Assembly: GCA_965649825.1 (NCBI GenBank)
Contig: OZ287699.1
Span: 806,001 to 870,000, forward strand
DNA length: 64,000 nucleotides
Reading direction: 5' to 3'
Source of the DNA: Penicillus capitatus
Taxonomy: Eukaryota > Chlorophyta
In this document: in pieces, positions 21,307 through 32,492 of the stretch
How the letters are laid out: each line of letters begins with the position of its first letter
How positions within the stretch are numbered: position 1 is the stretch's first letter
Notes under the pieces: generated by a model
Database searches by the model: none
The model's input: the letters and a program-made list of their open reading frames with translations, nothing else
Told to the model about the DNA's origin: nothing
Program-made: the position numbers and the translations under genes

Positions 21307-24300
21307 TCAGACGTAGTACATCTTGGCCTGTGAAGCTCCGAAAGCGGGTCCGGCCGACGGCCCGGATCCCGATGCGATGCTGCTCGTCTCGTCGTCCGTC
21401 TCCTCGCCCGCGATCAGCCTCGCACGCAGCGCCGCCAGATGGGCGTAGTTCGCCGGAGCCGGCACCGAGATCGGCTTCGTGCATCTGCACTGCATGTAGC
21501 ACATCCAGTAGCACATGACCTGGATGGCGTCCGAACCGAATCTGTTCTCGTCCACCAGCACGTGGTAGTGCGCGGGGCGCACGGTTCCCTGGATTCCCGC
21601 CTGGGAGCAGAGAAAGAAGTCGTGGCCGTAGGGACTGGTGATCTCCGAGTCCACCACCGTCCCGGGCTTCACGTTCCCGCTCCGGTGGGCGACGTTCTGT
21701 CCCTTCGGAAACAGACGCGTGTGGTGCCTCTTCTGGATGATGATGTAGGTGATGGGCGGCGCGTAGTCCGCCGCCGGATCGCCCATCTCGCCGCAGGCCT
21801 CGCGGATGGCCCTGTACTCGTGCGTCAGCACCCGGCTGAAGAAGCCCTCCGACACGCCGTCCCGGAACACGACGATGGACTCCGGCTTCTTCTGGTGGTT
21901 GTGCTCGTAGAAGTCGCGCAGGAGTCCCTTGACGGACTCCTTCATGTCGATGATGATCTCCTCGCGCGGCGGCTGTGACGTGATGCGGCTGGAGTAGCGG
22001 GACGCCATGGGATCGACGCTGCCCACCACGGCGGCGATCGACGAGAGATGCGAGCCGGGCGAGGCGTGCGACACGTCCGCCCCCAGGACGATGTAGGGTC
22101 GGCGCTGGTGCACCATGGGCAGTCCGCACTGCGTCGTCCCCAGCAGGACCGAGTTGGTGCCGCCCACCTACGGAGCATCGATCCCTGCGTTCCGCGGAGA
22201 GGAGAGGGGAAGGGAAATACCTTCACGTTGATCTTGAGCGCCAGGTTGGCGCAGTACTGCATGCGTCCCCTCGGAGGCCGATTGTCGCCGACTCCGGACT
22301 TGTCCCCCGCGAAGCACTGCGTCGGAATGCCGACGTGGACGTCCGACGTCCGCTTGACGATCTTGTACAGGCGCGTATCTGCGGAGGCACAGAAGGCGTC
22401 CGATCGGGGCCGCGCAGATGAGAGCGCGCACTTCTCCGGGGGATGAGACAGAGGATGATGTCCGGATCCCTGCCGTAGGCATCACGCGCCCGCGCCTTGG
22501 CCTGCTCCATGTCCTGGATGAAGTTGGAGTCGCTTGTGTAGACGATCGGCGGCCTCGACAGGTCGACCGAGGACGGGATGACCGTGTGCGCCCTCAGGGC
22601 CTCGTAGAGCTCGTGCAGGAACGACTGGATGCCGTTCTCGCCGGGCCTGTTGATGTAACGCTCCTGCGCCAGCGACAGCAGCGCCCAGGACTTGAGCTTC
22701 TTCGCCTTGAAGAAGTTCATCGTCATCCCCCCGAGGTTCCACTGCCCCTCGGTGCCGACGTTGAAGCAGGCCGGCTCCTTGTAGGACAGGAAGGGCGACG
22801 GGAGGACGCGTCCGCGGATCTGCTTCATGGCGGGCTCCAGCGCCGAGAGCTGGAAGTCCGGGACCTTCTGCATCCGGTTGATGTCGGCGTCCTCCCTGAT
22901 CAGGCCGTTCAGGTAGCGCTCCTTCTCGTCGGGCCTCTGGGCGGCGAAGCGGATCATCTGCTCCTGGTGGCGCTCCGTGATCTTGTTCACGAACTGGGCG
23001 TGGGCGATCCTGCGGGGAAGAGGCCGTCGACGTCAGCAAGCGACCGGCGGCGGGTGCTCGGCGTTACCGTGCGTACTCCGGAGGCAGGAAGCAGACCTTT
23101 CTGCCCCTCGAGCAGTCCAGGCAGGGGAGCTCGGGGTAGTGGAGGGGACAGTCCATCCTCCCGTAGTACTCGGCGACGGTGATCTCTCCGTGCTCCCTGT
23201 GCTCGAAGCTGAGGCGCGTCGGCGGATCCAGCAGCCCGACGACCTTCTTCCGCATCCTCCCGCGCACCAGACTCACCTAGAGCGGCCGCCCGTCTCCGCG
23301 CGGCGCGCGGGCGAGAGAGGGCGTCACCGTCAGGTTCTTCATGACGCCTCTGACGATCGACTTCTGCTGGTTGGTGAGCTCGCGCGGGACGTGCTGCTGG
23401 CCGAGGATCTCGGCGATGAACTCGGAGACGAGCATCGGCTTGTAGAACGGGGCGCACGCGCTGTCGATGTTCAGGAACAGTCCGTTCTGGCAGGGACGGA
23501 TGCTCTGGTGGTACCCCAGCCACGCCTGCAGCAGCAGCAATCGCTCACGGATCCGATCGCGGCGCAGCGGATCGAACCTCGGCTCCGTGTCCGATGTCGC
23601 GCTTGTTGGCCTGCGCGTCGACGAAGACGCTCTTCCTGTGGAGGACCCTGTCCGGCATCAGGGACGCGGCGTGGGACAGCAGGATCTCCAGCACGCGGAC
23701 GGGCTCTGCCGGAAACTCGGCTCGGCTGCGCTGGACGTACTCCGTCAGGTGGCTCATGCGCACCACGGTCGTCTGGGTCAGCTTGATCTTGTACTGGCGA
23801 GACCTAGGACCCTGCTCCAGCTCGACGGTCTCCTCGCGCTCGTCGGTCGATATGATCTGCCCGGCCGTGTAGAGGGCGTTCTTGCCGTCGAAGATCCACC
23901 CCGGAGGCCACTCCTCCCTCCTGGCCAGCTCCGCGAGCAGCAGGTGCTCCAGTCCCTGATTGAACTCGCACTCTGTCGCACGCACACGCGCTGCAGCTCG
24001 TCCGGCGTCGAGGTGCCTCACCGATCGTCACGTTGTACTGGAAGGCGCTGTTCAGCCGACAGTCCAGCTGGAAGTAGTTCGCCGCGAGCTGGGCCTGCGT
24101 GCCGATGGTGCCCGGCGGATAGGACGGCGCGTCCGGACTGTCGATGCTCTCCTGCGAGGCACACGCCTTCGGATCGCGGCGATGCGGCAGCGGGGTTCCC
24201 TACCGAGATGCACGGCTGTCCGATGCGAAAAGACGACGCGATCTGTTCGACCTGGCGGCGCCCTTCGGCCTCCGGCACGGCGCGGAAGTCGCCGCGACCT

Positions 24301-24559
24301 TCAACGCGAGACACCGGTGAGGGAGCAGCACGAGCGACGGCGCGAACGGCGCACCTCCTCCTCTTCCGCCGAAGCGGCCTCTTCCGCGGTCCCTGCCACG
24401 GTCCCTGCCGCGACCTACAACAGATCCGTCCACCGTCAGAACGACGCGGTTCGCCTTCGGCGTTCGGCAGTTGGTGCCGAGACGCGTGTGCCGCCGAGCG
24501 CGAAGGCGTGCGAGCCTACCTCCATAGCCACCGCGTCCTCCGCCTCCTCTGCCCGACAT
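21307..24559 (-). CDS. AGO: Argonaute (left copy)
   Basis: Small-RNA-guided silencing protein. It starts with an RG-rich tail (MSGRGGGGRGGYG joined to an RGRDRGRDRGRG run). The N domain, linker, PAZ region (KSVFVDAQANKRDIG; QSIRPCQNGLFLNIDSACAP; KKVVGLLDPPTRLSFEH), MID (CFNVGTEGQWNLGGMTMNFF) and PIWI follow. PIWI carries the slicer residues: Asp in VLGADVSHASPG, Asp in VVFRDGVSEGFF and His in VRPAHYHVLVDENRFG; a glutamate-finger candidate lies between. About ten introns of roughly 45-80 nt. Exons that are clear: 22167-21307 (PIWI end, stop 21307) and about 22378-22220. The C-terminus ends AKMYYV with a Tyr-Val tail, as in many eukaryotic Argonautes. A near-identical copy is at 46331-49583 and a cut one at 30477-32289. 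Confidence 0.95.
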
Positions 24560-24762
24560 CGAACTCGGACGCGAACGAACAAACGCACCGACAACGCCGG
24601 ACGGGAAGGAAGACGAGCAGGGAGACGCCGAACGGGGACAACGAATGCGGACAGCTGTCGATTGGGTTCGAACGCAGACTGCCGCGCTCGGAAAATAAAC
24701 GATCGGCGAGACGAGAGTTCGCGCTCGATGGAGAAGGACGAAACAGTTGTCGCCCTTCGTAA

Positions 24763-25274
24763 TGGACGATCAAGGACGCCGAGACCGACGAAATGAGACT
24801 GTCGCGTCATCGTCGATCCATTTCCAGGACGCGGATCGTTCGACGGCGACGCATCGATCGGCATGGACGTCCGGCAGCAGGTTCGAATCGAAGCGCATCG
24901 CACAGGCGCGATCCGTCCCGACAGGTGAAGAACTACCGTGCGACCCAGCGCCATGCGGGAAGGGGCGAGGCACGTGTGGATCATCGCATCGGGACGTCGA
25001 CGTGCGTTCCGCTGCAGTGGGTCGCGCACGAGGCGTCCGTGGACGAGGAGGCGCATCGACAGGCGCTGCAGAGACTGGCCAACGGCGACGACGTCTCCTA
25101 CCAGAGCACCCTGCGAGTGGTGAGGGTGGACGCATCTCGGTACCCGAGAGACCGGAATCCTCCGGTCGAGCGCAACCCGGTGCAGCCGTTCACCCCTCTC
25201 TGCAGACGGGACGTCGGCGCATGTGGCTCCAGGGCTACGCTCGAAACGAGAGCGGAGGGTTCTTCACGTCCTAG
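24763..25274 (+). CDS. Small gene divergent from Argonaute, unidentified (left copy)
   Basis: A GC-rich stretch with more than one long plus-strand frame. One 171-codon frame starts at 24763 and ends NESGGFFTS at 25274; another passes through VPLQWVAHEASVDEEAH. Between the left and right copies, several substitutions in the second half are silent in the first frame but change residues in the second, which favours the first. In the first half the pattern reverses, so an intron or no gene is also possible. The third copy has a 4-bp deletion here. No family is recognised. Confidence 0.35.
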
Positions 25275-25394
25275 ATCGCGAGGCCGGGCGATGCGGCACC
25301 GCGGACGTCGGTCACGTCACTGCCGTCGCTCGGTCTTTCACTGAGAGTGGTTTGTGACGCGTCGCCCTCTTCCGGAGTGTAAATCGATTTGGTC

Positions 25395-26365
25395 ATGGGT
25401 CCGCTCGTCAACGCGCCAATTCGCACGGTGCCCGTGCTTCGCGGCGTCCGGCCGTCGAAGGTCAGCGACTGCGTTCGGTCGCCCGGTCGCCCGCTTGTCG
25501 AGGCTGTCGGCGCAGCCACCGAAGTCGTTCTTCCGCCCCGACGTGGTGTGATCCGACAGGTCGCTGCATCGAGAAGGGTACCGGAGTGGCCGCGATCGGC
25601 GTCCCTTGCTCCGGGATGCCTCATCTCCCATCGGCGTCGGAGAACGATCCCTCGACAGCCAAGGCGCTCGGTCCTTCGATTCTCCGTACGGCGATCTCGC
25701 CCCGCACCTGCTGCGATCGCTCTCGCCTGTTCAGTACATCGACGAGGACCTGTACGGAGACGACGATGACGACCTCGACGACGACGAGGTGATGGGGTTC
25801 GGAACCGATCTCGGCGGAGACGAGGACGAAGCCGCGGATCCCAGCGAAGCGATGGAGGCGCTGCTGGACGAGGAGGAGGAGGAGACGGATGCCGACGACG
25901 AGGAGGAGGCAGAGATCTCGGCCGACACCGAACAGGACCCGCCATCCGGATGCCCGAAGGGCTTCGCGCTGAGCTTCCTGTGGCTGGACAAGTACATCGC
26001 GTTCGCCGTGGACCAGATCTTCGGAAACGCAAGCGATCCGAACGCCGTCCATTCCTTGTGACCAAGAGACCTTGTGCGTGTAGAGAAAGCGTATTCCGCT
26101 GACGGAGTACTTCATCTGGCCGAGAACCGATGCCTGGGAGGAGCTCCGGCAGAGACTGAGCGAGAACGCGTGGATCGACGAAACGGATCAGGCGAGTGAC
26201 GCGTCGAGCCGAACGACTGCGCACTGACGCGTCTGTCGCTATGCCCAGATCCTGCTGCTGAACCGGGCCACGCAGGTGATCAACTTCTGGCAAGACGAAG
26301 AGCAGGGCCGCTCACTGGACGACGCGAGACTGCAGTTCCCGGACTGCGTTTTCATGGGATCTTAG
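25395..26365 (+). CDS. PSRP3: Plastid ribosomal protein PSRP-3 (Ycf65 family), left copy
   Basis: Small-subunit plastid ribosomal protein. The conserved domain is split over three exons: the exon ending at 26046 ([20 protein letters not shown]), 26090-26191 ([18 protein letters not shown], then [10 protein letters not shown]) and 26249-26365 ([15 protein letters not shown]). The second of these introns, 26192-26248, is GC-AG (GCGAGT donor). Upstream lies a striking acidic region of about 60 residues ([11 protein letters not shown], then [15 protein letters not shown]) that the bacterial-type protein lacks. The transit-peptide start (ATG 25395, [16 protein letters not shown]) and the first splice junctions are tentative. 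The TGA near 26059 lies inside an intron and is harmless. Nuclear location of this gene is typical of green plants and many green algae. Confidence 0.85.
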
Positions 26366-26481
26366 ACGCACGCCTGCGTTCCGACGGACACCTCTCTGTT
26401 CGCACACTGAGTAATGTTTTGAGAGCAGACTCTCTGTCTGTCTGCGGCCGCGGGAATCGAACGCGACGTCGTCTACACGCG

Positions 26482-27712
26482 TCAGTATCCGTCGTCGTAT
26501 CCGCCCTGAAGTCCCTCGTCCATCTGCATCGGAACACCGTCGCTCCCCTGCGCCTCCGCCTTGATCGCTCGCCGAATGTCCTTCAGCTTCGACGCCAGGA
26601 TGTCGATGGACTGCATCAGCACTTCGGCGGCGTCGAGCACGCCGGTCGTCTCCAGCTGCGACACAGGAAGATCGCAACGCGTCGGCATCTGATCGCGGAC
26701 ACCCACTTTGAAGATGAAGGTGCCCGGCACCGACTGTATCTTGAAGAGGTCCGGGACCCCGTGCTTCTCCAGCACGGCAACGTGCGCGTCGTCAAAGTTG
26801 TACAGCTCCGGCTTGAGAATCATCTGCGGCAGTCGGTCTGCACTTGTCGGCGGGTGGGTGTGGCAGAGAGAACCGACCTTTTTGGCCGGCAGGTCGAGGC
26901 AGAAGGGGTTTCGCCCGACCGGAAAGCACTCGGCCAGCTCCTCGAACAGCTCGATCTTGCGCTGTGGGGACCATCCGGCCAGGACGTATTCGTTGAAGGC
27001 AATCTCAGGCATGTTCGTGAAGGAAGCGGCGGAGACGGGGCTCCACTTGCTGTGGTCTCTCCCGATTCCCTGGTCTCGCGCAGAAACCTGATCACGGGCG
27101 ATGCAGGGAGTTCACAAGAGAGCGAACCTTCACGGCGATGGCCCTCAGTTTGAGCGACTGTCCCTGTCTCAGTTTGACGACGGTGACCGGGATGTTCGCT
27201 ATGTCGTCGAAGCAGAACCCCGGATGGCCGATGGGGACCACGTCGACGTTGGGCGTCCCCACGGACAAGTCCTTCGATGTGACCAGCATCTGCGAACAGC
27301 ATCCCCGTGCAGCGATGCAGGGATGCTCATGACCGCACCGTTCGCTCTTCCTCCGTGCAGTGCACGTCCAGAAACAGCTCGATCTCGTCGATGTCTTCCT
27401 CGGCGTTATCGTAGGCGCCCACCATCTTGGCGGCCTCTGAACAGAGACGTCCCATCAGAACCCACGTCGCAGGGACGGAGGATGCCGACGCAGAGAGGAC
27501 AGGGGGATGAGTCCCAGTCGATGTGCCAGGAAGTCGTCCGTCAGCACGGTCGTGTTGGTCTCGATTTCGACGAGTTCGATCGCGATCGTCGGTATCTCGC
27601 CAATCATGATGCGCCTCAGAGCATTGGCGACGGAAGCATCTGTGCCGGACAGCACGAACTCCGCCGAGAGTTCCGTGCAGGAACGCATCGTGATAATCGG
27701 ATGCCTTTGCAT
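26482..27712 (-). CDS. RPB3: RNA polymerase II subunit RPB3 (left copy)
   Basis: Alpha-like assembly subunit of RNA polymerase II. It begins MQRHPIITMRSCTELSAEFV and continues TDASVANALRRIMIGEIPT, DDFLAHRLGLIPLSS, VTVVKLRQGQSLKLRAIA and GIGRDHSKWSPVSAASF, ending in GGYDDGY. Introns are about 45-60 nt; the last one (26656-26706 region) has an extra CGCA in the right copy but keeps the frame. The last exon is 26655-26482. Two of the usual zinc-loop Cys of animal and yeast RPB3 are not evident in the short segment after LIPLSS. The start is 191 bp from the divergent aldolase start. Confidence 0.95.
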
Positions 27713-27903
27713 GGATGGTTGGTGCTCTGGCGTCCCAACGTTCTGCCTTCCAACCGTATATGCTTCGTATACGGTCCGCTCCACGTGGCACCCACTGTCC
27801 TGATCCCTTTTAAACAGACGGTCATCAAGGGGTGCAACCTTTGGTTCTCGCGTTTCTTCGTCTCTTTACGTTCTACTGCATTGGCATACCTCTGTCGCGC
27901 AAG
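27713..27903. promoter_or_regulatory. Putative bidirectional promoter (RPB3 / aldolase) with palindrome
   Basis: 191 bp between divergent starts. Positions 27753-27775 form a perfect inverted repeat: ACCGTATA, 7-nt spacer, TATACGGT. The same palindrome is kept in the right copy at 43108-43130. Confidence 0.55.
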
Positions 27904-29238
27904 ATGGCAACGTCTCTTCTCGCTACAAGGAAAGCTGTATTTCTGCGCAGACCGCACGCACCAACACGTGCTCGTCTTGTTCGTCCTCAAAGAACGCGCG
28001 TTGTGACACGTGCCGGCGCTTATGACGATGAACTTGTTGCCACAGCAGTACGTCCCGTCACCGTGTCGGTGGACCGATGGATCTTAAGCCTTGTACTCGT
28101 TGTGATGCTTAGAAACAGATCGCGTCTCCCGGTCGTGGCATCTTGGCGATGGATGAATCGAATGCGACATGCGGAAAGCGTCTTGCGTCGATTGGCGTCG
28201 ACAATACCGAGCCGAACAGACGCACGTACCGCGAACTGCTGTTGACGACAGAGGGTCTCGGTCAATATATCTCCGGCGCGATTCTCTTCGAAGAAACGCT
28301 TTATCAATCGGCACGCGACGGAAAGCCGTTTGTCGACTGCTTGAAAGCACAAGGAATCGTACCGGGTATTAAAGTCGACAAAGGACTGTCGCCTTTGATT
28401 AACGCCAACGAAGAGAGCTGGTGTCAGGGACTGGACGGATTGGCGGCACGGTGATGATCATCATCTTTTGGGATCTTTATTAAAACAGTGATCTGTGTGA
28501 TCTTAGATGTGCAGAGTATTACCAAGCAGGCGCACGCTTTGCTAAGTGGAGATCTGTTATTAGTATTCCATCGGGTCCTTCGATCATTGCCTTGCGCGAT
28601 TGTGCCTATGGACTGGCACGTTATGCGGCCATTGCCCAATCTGCTGGCTTGGTCCCCATCGTCGAGCCAGAAGTGCTATTGGATGGCGATCATGACATTG
28701 ACAGGACACTGGCTGTGGCTATGGACATCTGGGCCGAGACATTTAAGTATCTTGCCGACAACGGCGTTCTGTTCGAGGGCATGCTTCTCAAACCTTCCAT
28801 GGTCACACCCGGAGCAGACAGCTCTAAGAAAGAATCGCCAGAACGCGTGGCGGAATATACTCTGCGGATGCTGAAGAGACGTGTCCCCCCTGCCGTACCC
28901 GGTAAGCAAGTCGTATTGATGAGTGAGAAGAGTGAGAGGATCTGAATATAGGCATTATGTTTTTGTCCGGTGGCCAATCGGAACTCGAAGCGACATTGAA
29001 TCTCAACGCGATGAACCAAGAGACCAATCCGTGGCATGTCTCTTTCTCCTATGCGCGTGCTCTGCAGAACTCTGTGCTGCAAACGTGGCAAGGGGATGAG
29101 GCGAATGAGAAACCGGCACAAGAAGCATTGCTCAAGCGTGCCAGAGCGAACAGCATGGCACAGCTTGGCAAGTATGATCCCTCTGAAGAATCTGCCGAGG
29201 CCGCCGTCGGCATGTATGAGAAGGGATACCAATACTGA
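27904..29238 (+). CDS. FBA: Class I fructose-bisphosphate aldolase, plastid (left copy)
   Basis: Cleaves and forms fructose 1,6-bisphosphate in the Calvin cycle and plastid glycolysis by a Schiff-base mechanism. Exons 27904-28047, 28113-28450, 28507-28901 and 28952-29238, in phase, 387 residues. The first exon is a basic transit peptide ([17 protein letters not shown] and onward). The mature part starts [20 protein letters not shown] and [13 protein letters not shown]. The active-site region shows [11 protein letters not shown], the Schiff-base lysine segment [12 protein letters not shown] and the [19 protein letters not shown] block. It ends GMYEKGYQY with the C-terminal Tyr. Class I plastid aldolase fits the green lineage. 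Confidence 0.97.
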
Positions 29239-29444
29239 ACTGCACACACAATCCATGATGTGCCTTAAAAACATTCCTTCTATTTTTTCTCTCCTTCTCC
29301 CCCAAACTATGCTTGGCATGAACGGATTATGCATTGCTTCATTGTTGGGTCGGTGAGATGTGTGATTTCTTTATTAAAGTTGTTGGCGTTGTCGTTGTGT
29401 GAGGCATCAAACTCAGTTAAAGAAAGTAAATGAAGTCACAGAGA

Positions 29445-29976
29445 TCATGACTTAAACGAACGAGGCGTCTGTGTCTTGCTATCCGCGCGTTCCTTCGTCT
29501 CTTCTTGCATGGAAGCCACTTGTTGAGCCGTCAATTTGATCCCTAGAGAACGATCGTACGACAGACATCACACAAACAGGGATGTCCATGAGATCGATGT
29601 ACGAAATTGTCCGTCTTTCCCCTGTTCGGATTGCACGACGAAGTCCCTCAGAAACCGCACCGCCTCTCGGGCTTCTTCGAGTTTCTCCTGTACGATCTTC
29701 TTGTCCTTTTCCTTTCGGTAAGCCTACGTGGTATACAGTAAAGGCAAAGAGTGAGATGGCAGTAATCCCTATCGCTATTCTAGACGTAAGATCTGAGAAG
29801 ATGCGCTTACTTCGTAGCGTCCGCGGACATTCTCCACGGCCTTGCTGATCATTTCTTTGTCTCCCTTGAATCCTTGGCACATCGCTTCTTATCAAGCAGG
29901 ATAAGGCGAGCAAAAAGAGTGGACTCGTATGGATGACTCTCAGCAGAGACCGGTAGCTTGAACGTGCAGCAGACAT
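29445..29976 (-). CDS. LYR-motif complex III assembly factor, MZM1/LYRM7-like (left copy)
   Basis: Small mitochondrial protein expected to guide the Rieske iron-sulfur subunit into complex III. It starts MSAARSSYRSLLR (an LYR-like motif, here SYR). After splicing it continues GDKEMISKAVENVRGRYE, then AYRKEKDKKIVQEKLEEARE, AVRFLRDFVVQSEQGKDGQF and a tail KLTAQQVASMQEETKERAD, ending RSFKS at 29445. The strongly charged helical body and N-terminal motif match the MZM1/LYRM7 group, but other LYR proteins are possible. The start lies 40 bp from tRNA-Thr. Confidence 0.75.
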
Positions 29977-30015
29977 CCGCCAATAACGCGAGACACAACG
30001 GATGATGAAAAGGGC

Positions 30016-30089
30016 TGCTTCCTCAGAGATTTGAACTCTGGACCTCCCGCTTACTAAACGGGTGCTCTAACCAACTGAGCTAAAGAAGC
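30016..30089 (-). tRNA. trnT: tRNA-Thr(AGU), left copy
   Basis: 74 nt, full cloverleaf: acceptor GCTTCTT pairing with AGGAAGC, D arm GCTC/GAGC, anticodon stem CCCGT/GCGGG with loop TTAGTAA (anticodon AGU), T arm CAGAG/CTCTG with TTCAAAT loop. No intron and no encoded CCA. Confidence 0.97.
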
Positions 30090-30376
30090 GCGCTGGTGTT
30101 CCAGTGCCCATCATCTACGGCATCGTGGATGAAAGCGAAGCCATGATGGAATGCTGCCAAAGACAACATTATCGTCCGCCTCTTACACGCGGAGTGAAAG
30201 AAAAGCGATGATGGCGACATCCACTTGATGTCACGTATTTCGATTTCTCGTGTTTTGTCGTCGACGTGCTACTTTTCTCTTTTTTCAACCTGCCACCGAA
30301 ACGGCGTGGGTACCACGTCAGCAGGAAACGCAGAGCTGTGAATCGTTTTTGTTGCGTACCTATCTGCAGGTGGCGG

Positions 30377-30476
30377 NNNNNNNNNNNNNNNNNNNNNNNN
30401 NNNNNNNNNNNNNNNNNNNNNNNNNNNNNNNNNNNNNNNNNNNNNNNNNNNNNNNNNNNNNNNNNNNNNNNNNNNN
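30377..30476. other. Assembly gap, 100 N
   Basis: Exactly 100 N, the conventional filler for a gap of unknown size. The left repeat arm ends against it and the third copy of the 3.9-kb block begins directly after it. Confidence 0.99.
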
Positions 30477-32289
30477 CCTCGGTGCCGACGTTGAAGCAGG
30501 CCGGCTCCTTGTAGGACAGGAAGGGCGACGGGAGGACGCGTCCGCGGATCTGCTTCATGGCGGGCTCCAGCGCCGAGAGCTGGAAGTCCGGGACCTTCTG
30601 CATCCGGTTGATGTCGGCGTCCTCCCTGATCAGGCCGTTCAGGTAGCGCTCCTTCTCGTCGGGCCTCTGGGCGGCGAAGCGGATCATCTGCTCCTGGTGG
30701 CGCTCCGTGATCTTGTTCACGAACTGGGCGTGGGCGATCCTGCGGGGAAGAGGCCGTCGACGTCAGCAAGCGACCGGCGGCGGGTGCTCGGCGTTACCGT
30801 GCGTACTCCGGAGGCAGGAAGCAGACCTTTCTGCCCCTCGAGCAGTCCAGGCAGGGGAGCTCGGGGTAGTGGAGGGGACAGTCCATCCTCCCGTAGTACT
30901 CGGCGACGGTGATCTCTCCGTGCTCCCTGTGCTCGAAGCTGAGGCGCGTCGGCGGATCCAGCAGCCCGACGACCTTCTTCCGCATCCTCCCGCGCACCAG
31001 ACTCACCTAGAGCGGCCGCCCGTCTCCGCGCGGCGCGCGGGCGAGAGAGGGCGTCACCGTCAGGTTCTTCATGACGCCTCTGACGATCGACTTCTGCTGG
31101 TTGGTGAGCTCGCGCGGGACGTGCTGCTGGCCGAGGATCTCGGCGATGAACTCGGAGACGAGCATCGGCTTGTAGAACGGGGCGCACGCGCTGTCGATGT
31201 TCAGGAACAGTCCGTTCTGGCAGGGACGGATGCTCTGGTGGTACCCCAGCCACGCCTGCAGCAGCAGCAATCGCTCACGGATCCGATCGCGGCGCAGCGG
31301 ATCGAACCTCGGCTCCGTGTCCGATGTCGCGCTTGTTGGCCTGCGCGTCGACGAAGACGCTCTTCCTGTGGAGGACCCTGTCCGGCATCAGGGACGCGGC
31401 GTGGGACAGCAGGATCTCCAGCACGCGGACGGGCTCTGCCGGAAACTCGGCTCGGCTGCGCTGGACGTACTCCGTCAGGTGGCTCATGCGCACCACGGTC
31501 GTCTGGGTCAGCTTGATCTTGTACTGGCGAGACCTAGGACCCTGCTCCAGCTCGACGGTCTCCTCGCGCTCGTCGGTCGATATGATCTGCCCGGCCGTGT
31601 AGAGGGCGTTCTTGCCGTCGAAGATCCACCCCGGAGGCCAGTCCTCCCTCCTGGCCAGCTCAGCGAGCAGCAGGTGCTCCAGTCCCTGATTGAACTCGCA
31701 CTCTGTCGCACGCACACGCGCTGCAGCTCGTCCGGCGTCGAGGTGCCTCACCGATCGTCACGTTGTACTGGAAGGCGCTGTTCAGCCGACAGTCCAGCTG
31801 GAAGTAGTTCGCCGCGAGCTGGGCCTGCGTGCCGATGGTGCCCGGCGGATAGGACGGCGCGTCCGGACTGTCGATGCTCTCCTGCGAGGCACACGCCTTC
31901 GGATCGCGGCGATGCGGCAGCGGGGTTCCCTACCGAGATGCACGGCTGTCCGATGCGAAAAGACGACGCGATCTGTTCGACCTGGCGGCGCCCTTCGGCC
32001 TCCGGCACGGCGCGGAAGTCGCCGCGACCTTCAACGCGAGACACCGGTGAGGGAGCAGCACGAGCGACGGCGCGAACGGCGCACCTCCTCCTCTTCCGCC
32101 GAAGCGACCTCTTCCGCGGTCCCTGCCGCGGTCCCTGCCGCGACCTACAACAGATCGGCCCACCGTCAGAACGACGCGGTTCGCCTTCGGCGTTCGGCAG
32201 TTGGTGCCGAGACGCGTGTGCCGCCGAGCGCGAAGGCGTGCGAGCCTACCTCCATAGCCACCGCGTCCTCCGCCTCCTCTGCCCGACAT
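30477..32289 (-). pseudogene. AGO: Argonaute, 5' part only (third copy, cut by the gap)
   Basis: From the RG-rich start at 32289 through the N and PAZ regions to KEPACFNVGTE in MID, where the gap begins. The PIWI domain is missing here; it may lie in the gap or may be absent. Up to the gap the visible frame is intact. Confidence 0.8.
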
Positions 32290-32492
32290 CGAACTCGGAC
32301 GTGAACGAACAAACGCACCGACAACGCCGGACGGGAAGGAAGACGAGCAGGGAGACGCCGAACGGGGACAACGAATGCGGACAGCGGTCGATTGGGTTCG
32401 AACGCAGACTGCCGCGCTCGGAAAAGAAACGATCGGCGAGACGAGAGTTCGCGCTCGATGGAGAAGGACGAAACAGTTTGTCGCCCTTCGTA

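Larger units (their letters stand above)
22747..26676 (+). repeat. Member A of a triplicated 3.9-kb block
   Basis: Repeated directly at 30477-34406 (offset 7730 at both ends) and in reverse within 44215-48139. Contains most of Argonaute, the small gene, PSRP-3 and the last RPB3 exon. Confidence 0.97.
17713..30376 (+). repeat. Left arm of 12.7-kb inverted duplication
   Basis: Matches the reverse complement of 40509-53185. Corresponding positions add up to 70883-70898 along the whole arm, so the arms are colinear with only a few base pairs of net indels. The outer edge is at 17713 (ATTGACGA pairing with TCGTCAAT ending at 53185). The inner edge is cut by the assembly gap at 30377. Differences are scattered substitutions and 4-bp indels. 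Confidence 0.97.

Noticed and set aside
26040-26064. Apparent premature stop in the left PSRP-3 copy, absent in the other two
   Set aside because: The TGA falls inside the 43-nt intron 26047-26089; the spliced frame is unaffected.
25271-26293. Long minus-strand frame of 340 codons opposite PSRP-3, repeated in the other two copies
   Set aside because: It is Arg/Pro-rich, overlaps the clear PSRP-3 exons and is a shadow of GC-rich coding DNA; its repetition reflects the duplication only.
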